Assembly (NCBI GenBank): GCA_001567485.1
Contig: JZRA01000080.1
Coordinates: forward strand, 33,912-97,911
Reading direction: 5' to 3'
Length of the DNA: 64,000 nucleotides
Source: Chloroflexi bacterium OLB13
GTDB taxonomy: Bacteria > Chloroflexota > Anaerolineae > Aggregatilineales > Phototrophicaceae
Shown here: piece by piece, positions 61,108 through 64,000 of the stretch
Numbering within the stretch: the stretch's first letter is position 1
How the letters are laid out: each line of letters begins with the position of its first letter
Notes under the pieces: model-generated
The model's input: the letters and a program-made list of their open reading frames with translations, nothing else
Told to the model about the DNA's origin: nothing
Database searches by the model: none
Program-made: the position numbers and the translations under genes

Positions 61108-62808
61108 ATGCGTAAGTCGCTGGTGGCGTTGGTGCTTGTGCTGTGGCTGGCTGTATCGGCGCTGCTGACAGCGGCTCAGTCCAATGTGCGCATACTTGTC
61201 GTCAACGAGGCAGCAAACGTACGTATCACGCCGGCCATCGGCGCCGAGGTGCTTGGCTCCGTGCCCGGAGGTTATGTGTTCGAGATCGTCAACGCGCGCA
61301 GCGCCGACGGTCAGTGGGTGCGTGTCGACTTTAACGGGGACGAGGGCTGGGTGAACCTGACCCCGACGGTCGTCTTGCAGGGGGATGTGAACCTGCTGCC
61401 GGTGGCCGATCCGCGCACGATTCCGTATGGCGGGTTTGAAGCGCCGCGCGCCGGTCAGTCGAGCCAGACCAGCACGTTGATGGCCGAGGTGACCAACGGC
61501 GTTCGCATCCGTTCTGGCCCAAGTCAAGGGTATCCCACGATCGGCAATATGTTCGCCGGCACGGTCGTCCCGATCATGGGGCGCACCGTGAGCAACAACT
61601 GGGTGCAGGTCAATTACAACGGCATCCTCGGCTGGAGCCGGTCGGCGTTCTTCCGTTATCTCGAACGGCCCATCACCGATGCGCCAATTGACGGCGTCGT
61701 GGCCGATTCCCCGCCGATCATCAGCGAGACGGGCAACGAGTACTTCGACGTGCTGAAGCTGTTCCTCGCGCGGCTCGACCTTGCGCAGCCTTCGCTGGAC
61801 AACATCCGCGGTAAGTGGACGGACTCGGCGTTGAGCGGCTTCGCCGTGTGTCGGGATTATCCCGCGCGGCCCAGCGACTACATCGTTCCTCAGCCGGTGC
61901 TGGCGCAGAATTATCCGCAGCTGTTCCCCATTCAGCAGCAGTTCAACGAGGCGATGGCGAACCTGCGGCAGGCGATTGATCTCTATATCGAAATCTGCGA
62001 CTTTCCGGGGACGAACAACCCGGTAGGTGAGGGCGCTGCGTCGAACGCGTTGGCGCTGGTTGCGGTTGTCGATCAAGGGTTCGCGAACCTGCGCGCCCGG
62101 CTCAATGAACTGATCCCCGGTGATCTGGAGGTCGGCCCGGACGAGTGTTTGCTGCTCTTCCGCAACACTGGTGAAATCCTCAAAATCCTGCCGATTGGCA
62201 CGATCAAGCGGCAGTTCTTCGCTCCGAATGATCGCGCCGTCGGGTTCTGCTTCGACGGCACGGCCGGGTTAATCATTCAGGTGCAGGTGCTGACGATCAG
62301 TGGCAACGTCAGCCCGATCGTCGCGGTCAGCCAGTTTGATAACCCGACGAATTTCCTCGGCGTGGGACAGGCATCGACTTCGACCGCGTCCGGGCTGACA
62401 CTGTTGAACCCGATCACGCTCCCGGCAGATGGGCGTTATTTGCTGCTGCTGTACGATCAAGGCTCAGGCGCTGGGGCCGAACCACCGCAAGGCGAGGTCG
62501 CCATCGTGATTACAGCCGTGGTCAGCGGTGTCACGCCGCTGCTGGTCTACGATCAAGCGACGAATACGGTCTCACTCAGCGGCGGCTCAGCGCCGGGCGT
62601 CCTCCCGACATCGACACCGTTCGGCACACCGCCCGGTTTTGCCTCGTCGACGCTGGGTGGAGGACAGATTTCGTGTCCTTCGCTCGCGTATACGTGTAAC
62701 CAGTTCTTCACGTGTCAGGAAGCCTACGCCTGCCTCGCCGCTGGCAACCTGACGCTTGATCCGGATGGAAACGGGATTCCGTGCAACTGCGCCGCCGGTA
62801 CGCCGTAA
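61108..62808 (+). CDS. Secreted SH3b and Excalibur domain protein
   Basis: 566-residue exported protein. Signal peptide MRKSLVALVLVLWLAVSALL to TAAQS. Two SH3b domains: about 25-90 (NEAANVRITPAIGAEVLGSV) and about 128-190 (NGVRIRSGPSQGYPTIGNMF). The middle (about 215-330) is a helical domain of unknown type with several Cys. About 340-470 holds a beta-rich part resembling pre-peptidase C-terminal domains (LPADGRYLLLLYDQG). The C-terminus (about 520-566) is an Excalibur calcium-binding unit, DPDGNGIPCN, with paired Cys. Likely associated with the cell envelope. GAGG lies just upstream of the ATG. Confidence 0.85.
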   Translation: MRKSLVALVLVLWLAVSALLTAAQSNVRILVVNEAANVRITPAIGAEVLGSVPGGYVFEIVNARSADGQWVRVDFNGDEGWVNLTPTVVLQGDVNLLPVADPRTIPYGGFEAPRAGQSSQTSTLMAEVTNGVRIRSGPSQGYPTIGNMFAGTVVPIMGRTVSNNWVQVNYNGILGWSRSAFFRYLERPITDAPIDGVVADSPPIISETGNEYFDVLKLFLARLDLAQPSLDNIRGKWTDSALSGFAVCRDYPARPSDYIVPQPVLAQNYPQLFPIQQQFNEAMANLRQAIDLYIEICDFPGTNNPVGEGAASNALALVAVVDQGFANLRARLNELIPGDLEVGPDECLLLFRNTGEILKILPIGTIKRQFFAPNDRAVGFCFDGTAGLIIQVQVLTISGNVSPIVAVSQFDNPTNFLGVGQASTSTASGLTLLNPITLPADGRYLLLLYDQGSGAGAEPPQGEVAIVITAVVSGVTPLLVYDQATNTVSLSGGSAPGVLPTSTPFGTPPGFASSTLGGGQISCPSLAYTCNQFFTCQEAYACLAAGNLTLDPDGNGIPCNCAAGTP

Positions 62809-63338
62809 GGGTTCGACAGGCGGTTGAGGCCGATGCGCGTGCGCTCGCGGAGGTGCACGTCGCAAGCTGGAACGATACGTATCGCGGGCTGATCCCGGAT
62901 GCGGCAATCGACGCGCGTACGGTGGATCGGCGTGAGATGCATTGGATCAGAACGTTGTCGGATCTTGAGCAGCGCATCGGCGTGAAGACGGCCGAAGTGG
63001 ATGGATGGGTAGTGGGGTTCCTGCACGTCGGCCCGACGCGGTCGCCGGCGCTCGGGTTTTCACACGAATTGTATGCGATCTACGTGCATCCCGATTATCT
63101 GTACGGCGGGGTAGGGCGTATGTTGATGTCGACGGTCGGCACGTTGGTCGCGCCGTTGGGCATGACGTCGCTTTTTGCGTGGGTTCTCCGCGAGAATCAT
63201 CCGGCGCGGCGCTTTTACGAATCGCTCGGCGGTGTCGTGGTTGACGAGCGAGTAGAGGAGATGGATGGCGCTGCGTTGATGGAGGTCGCCTACGGCTACA
63301 ACGATCTCGACGACCTGCTGGCGCAAGCGTGCCGCTAA
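62781..63338 (+). CDS. GNAT family N-acetyltransferase
   Basis: 185-residue acetyltransferase. Beta4/alpha3 acetyl-CoA site LYAIYVHPDYLYGGVGRMLM, with the Q/RxxGxG/A-type loop here read YGGVGR, then WVLRENHPARRFYESLGG typical of GNAT motif B. The N-terminus VRQAVEADARALAEVHVASW is standard. The start GTG at 62781 overlaps the end of the SH3b-Excalibur gene by 28 bases, so translation is coupled. Substrate unknown; a protein N-terminal or small-amine acetyltransferase is possible. Confidence 0.9.
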   Translation: MQLRRRYAVRVRQAVEADARALAEVHVASWNDTYRGLIPDAAIDARTVDRREMHWIRTLSDLEQRIGVKTAEVDGWVVGFLHVGPTRSPALGFSHELYAIYVHPDYLYGGVGRMLMSTVGTLVAPLGMTSLFAWVLRENHPARRFYESLGGVVVDERVEEMDGAALMEVAYGYNDLDDLLAQACR

Positions 63339-63356
63339 CGGATTGCCGAACTGCCC

Positions 63357-63384
63357 TTGACAGGTAGTTTCTAGGGGCTATAAT
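63357..63384 (+). promoter_or_regulatory. Strong promoter (rRNA P1 candidate)
   Basis: Perfect consensus TTGACA (63357-63362) and TATAAT (63379-63384) with a 16-base spacer, about 250 bases before the 16S gene. The region to the 16S start (63385-63637) also holds a TTATCCCAAAT motif near 63455, P2, and leader RNA, but no gene. Confidence 0.8.
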
Positions 63385-63498
63385 GCCCGTCCCGTCGGGA
63401 AATCCGGCGGCTTAACAACCAGCAGCAGCGTCACGAACACCCCTGTGTTTGTTATCCCAAATAACCCAAGCAATCTGAGCAGATTGTCCGGGTGAGGG

Positions 63499-63528
63499 TT
63501 GACAGGGCGTCGGGTGATTTGATACGCT
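63499..63528 (+). promoter_or_regulatory. Second rRNA promoter candidate (P2)
   Basis: Consensus TTGACA (63499-63504), an 18-base spacer and TACGCT (63523-63528), a weak -10 box, about 110 bases before the 16S gene. Tandem promoters are common for rRNA operons. Confidence 0.4.
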
Positions 63529-63637
63529 TCTGTTACGCCGCGTGCTTTGCAGTGCAATGGTGCGTGGGGAGCAGCTTAACAGCAGAAGAGTGAGACAGAA
63601 GAGCCCCGAGGTTATGGGAGACCATGGCCTTGAGAGA

Positions 63638-64000
<363 letters not shown>

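Overview
The window is a dense, GC-rich stretch of a free-living aerobic bacterium, most likely a member of the Chloroflexota (Anaerolineae-like). The basis is the partial 16S rRNA gene at the right edge, the secreted SH3b/Excalibur proteins with C-rich Chloroflexota-style ectodomains, the multi-GAF histidine kinase and the conservon-type GTPase. The phylum assignment is inference from gene content and a short 16S piece. No phage, transposon, CRISPR array or plasmid functions were seen; this looks like ordinary chromosome.

Layout. 1-4.7 kb: 3' part of dnaE, a convergent secreted SH3b protein, and a tRNA-Phe with its own promoter and terminator. 4.7-11.7 kb: a large secreted subtilase with C-terminal beta-sandwich repeats, gatA, and a VWA-FHA protein translationally coupled to a phosphoribosyltransferase. 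11.7-17.8 kb: methyltransferase, unknown protein, an alginate-lyase-fold protein next to a GlcD-type FAD oxidase, an extremely acidic small protein, pdxT, and a glycerol-1-phosphate-dehydrogenase-like protein that has lost the family's metal ligands. 17.9-27.4 kb: penicillin acylase family enzyme, fused homocysteine methyltransferase/MTHFR, xseA-xseB, a heptad DNA repeat, an M14 peptidase and a DUF89/ARMT1-like protein.

27.5-33.3 kb is a cytochrome c oxidase operon: subunit II with a fused cytochrome c, subunit I with the A2-type YSHPAVY motif, two extra polytopic membrane proteins, a 55-residue membrane protein fitted exactly between its neighbours, subunit III and subunit IV. 33.4-44.7 kb: SDR and CoA-transferase pair, a DUF4388 (PATAN) protein followed by a CvnD/MglA-like GTPase and an alpha/beta hydrolase, a GEVED-type secreted protein, a left-handed beta-helix protein, a zinc-ribbon membrane protein, a cation/Ca antiporter, recJ and a small P-loop kinase.

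44.8-57.1 kb: a 1388-residue sensor kinase, a class I amidotransferase-like gene broken by a one-base frameshift, rplS with a terminator-like leader hairpin, divergent fmt, lon with a coupled AlbA_2-type regulator, and a secreted Ig-like protein. 57.1-64 kb: malQ, a tandem pair of paralogous four-helix membrane proteins that were duplicated with their terminators, a DnaQ-like exonuclease, a lipoprotein cytochrome c, a secreted SH3b-Excalibur protein, a GNAT acetyltransferase and the promoter region and first ~360 bases of an rRNA operon.

The most interesting leads are the G1PDH-like protein without metal ligands, the extra membrane proteins of the oxidase operon, the DUF4388-GTPase pair, the rplS leader, the TATCCCAA inverted-repeat element, the duplicated membrane pair, and the atypical 16S 338-355 region. 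No single clearly new multi-gene system could be demonstrated.
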